Positions 31,505 to 32,532 of a DNA stretch of 32,532 bases are shown piece by piece. The notes under the pieces were generated by a model. It ran no database searches. It was not told where the DNA came from and saw only the letters and a program-made list of their open reading frames with translations. The translations under genes were made by a program, and so were the position numbers. This DNA comes from an uncultured Lachnospira sp. (GTDB lineage: Bacteria; Bacillota; Clostridia; Lachnospirales; Lachnospiraceae). The stretch covers positions 1 to 32,532 of the forward strand of contig CAJUTV010000020.1 in assembly GCA_910589305.1 (NCBI GenBank). The letters are read 5' to 3'. Position 1 is the stretch's first letter, and each line of letters begins with the position of its first letter.

Positions 31505-32425
31505 ATGAACAACTTAGATGAACAAATAAGTAATTATCTTGAATATTGTCAATATCAAAGAAGATTAGATGATAAATCGCTAAAAGCATATCGAATTGAT
31601 TTAAGACAATTTTCACAGCAACATATAAAAATAATAATAACAGATATTACTTCAGATATGTTAGAAAAATATATTACTATTCTAAATAAAACCTATAAAC
31701 CTAAAACTGTTAAAAGGAAAATTGCCTCTATAAAAGCATTTTTTAGCTATTTAGAATATAAAGATTATATTGAAAAAAATCCTTTTAATAAAGTAAAAAC
31801 CAAATTTCGTGAACCCATTATTCTTCCAAAAACAATCCCTCTTTATACCGTAGAAACTTTTTTAGCAACCATCTATAAACAACAAAAAGAAGCAAATACC
31901 ATTTATCAAAAAAGAAACGCACTTCGAGATGCTGCCGTTATTGAACTTTTATTTGCTACTGGATTAAGAATTTCTGAGCTATGTTCCTTAAGAAAAAATG
32001 ATATTGATTTATTTGACCAAACTGTTTTGGTATATGGAAAAGGCTCTAAAGAAAGACGAATACAAATAGGAAATGATGATGTTGTAAAAATATTGAAAGA
32101 ATATAAAAAAGAATATGAAGCAGAAATTGAAAACTGTGGCTATTTTTTTGCAAATCAATCTGGAAAAAAATTATCAGACCAAGCAGTAAGAAGAATGATT
32201 AATAAATATGCCTCTATTGCAGCTATTGATTTACATATCACACCCCATATGTTTCGACATACTTTTGCAACAAGCCTTTTAGAAGCAGACGTTGATATCC
32301 GTTATATTCAGGAAATGTTGGGACATAGTTCTATTAATATTACACAAATATATACTCATGTAGCTATGTCAAAACAACGTGATATATTGATAAATAAACA
32401 TCCAAGAAAGAATTTTCATATATAA
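31505..32425 (+). CDS. Tyrosine recombinase (XerC/XerD-like)
   Basis: A 306-residue site-specific recombinase with the two-domain layout of XerC/XerD. Residues about 1-100 form the SAM-like core-binding domain (ISNYLEYCQYQRRLDDKSLKAY), and 115-306 the catalytic domain. All catalytic residues are present: Arg155 in ATGLRISEL, Lys179 in YGKGSKER, His248 and Arg251 in HMFRHTF, His274 in MLGHSS and Tyr283 in IYTHV. Length and the C-terminal tail are Xer-like; there is no extra N-terminal arm of phage integrases. GGGAG is nine bases before ATG. It may be a resident Xer copy, or the enzyme that moved or inverts DNA of the neighbouring restriction block; no attachment sites were identified besides the palindrome just upstream. 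Confidence 0.93.
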   Translation: MNNLDEQISNYLEYCQYQRRLDDKSLKAYRIDLRQFSQQHIKIIITDITSDMLEKYITILNKTYKPKTVKRKIASIKAFFSYLEYKDYIEKNPFNKVKTKFREPIILPKTIPLYTVETFLATIYKQQKEANTIYQKRNALRDAAVIELLFATGLRISELCSLRKNDIDLFDQTVLVYGKGSKERRIQIGNDDVVKILKEYKKEYEAEIENCGYFFANQSGKKLSDQAVRRMINKYASIAAIDLHITPHMFRHTFATSLLEADVDIRYIQEMLGHSSINITQIYTHVAMSKQRDILINKHPRKNFHI

Positions 32426-32430
32426 CTCGT

Positions 32431-32472
32431 AAAAAACAAACTGTCAATACAGAAATTGAGGGTTTGTTTTTT
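32431..32472 (+). terminator. Terminator of the recombinase gene
   Basis: AAAAAACAAAC (32431-32441) pairs with GTTTGTTTTTT (32462-32472), with an inner CTGT/ACAG hairpin, and the T-rich arm acts as the tail. It follows the stop codon by five bases. Confidence 0.75.
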
Positions 32473-32532
32473 ATTTATATTGTAATTATGATAGATAATT
32501 AAAAGTTATCTGTTGGATTTGATAGTTAAAAA

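Overview
The window looks like chromosome of an AT-rich Gram-positive anaerobe of the class Clostridia, most likely Lachnospirales. The grounds are strong GGAGG-type ribosome binding sites, TTGNNN-N17-TATAAT promoters, a type III glutamine synthetase, a class B sortase, a class II fructose-bisphosphate aldolase, CvfB, YjfB and YesL-type proteins, and an FtsEX/M23/S41 peptidase cluster. The species cannot be named from sequence reading alone. No phage, insertion sequence or CRISPR array is visible.

Layout. Positions 1-110 hold a truncated tRNA-Gly and its promoter. At 0.3-4.2 kb lie a GNAT acetyltransferase, a cation:proton antiporter behind a transcription-attenuation leader, an unrecognised 351-residue protein and a SIMPL-domain protein. 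At 4.2-9.8 kb, on the minus strand, is a likely cell-envelope operon in the order cdaR-like regulator, ftsE, ftsX, M23 peptidase, S41 peptidase. At 9.9-11.7 kb are an MsmX/UgpC-type sugar ABC ATPase and a YjfB-like small protein. At 11.8-16.1 kb, again on the minus strand, are a CPBP protease, RidA, CvfB, tRNA-Gln, a cysteine-cluster protein and a DUF2156-type protein. At 16.3-23.3 kb are membrane proteins of unknown function, a PII-like protein, a YesL protein, a GNAT protein, a cyclophilin and a zinc-ribbon membrane protein. At 23.6-27.9 kb fba and srtB appear co-transcribed, followed by glnN behind its own attenuator. From 28.3 kb to the end is a very AT-rich accessory block: a BsuBI/PstI-type restriction-modification pair, a small Xre regulator and a tyrosine recombinase with a large palindrome in front of it.

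Two themes run across the genes. First, transcription attenuation: both the antiporter and glnN have a good promoter, then a strong intrinsic terminator, and only then the ribosome binding site, so readthrough must be controlled. Second, a family of diverged intergenic repeats, about 50-180 bp long, occurs at least nine times. Many copies sit between convergent genes or just after stop codons and carry terminator-like hairpins; one copy encodes the C-terminal tail of a GNAT protein. A second repeat type sits directly in front of two start codons and includes their ribosome binding sites. These repeats, the antiporter leader and the palindrome by the recombinase are the least explained parts of the window.
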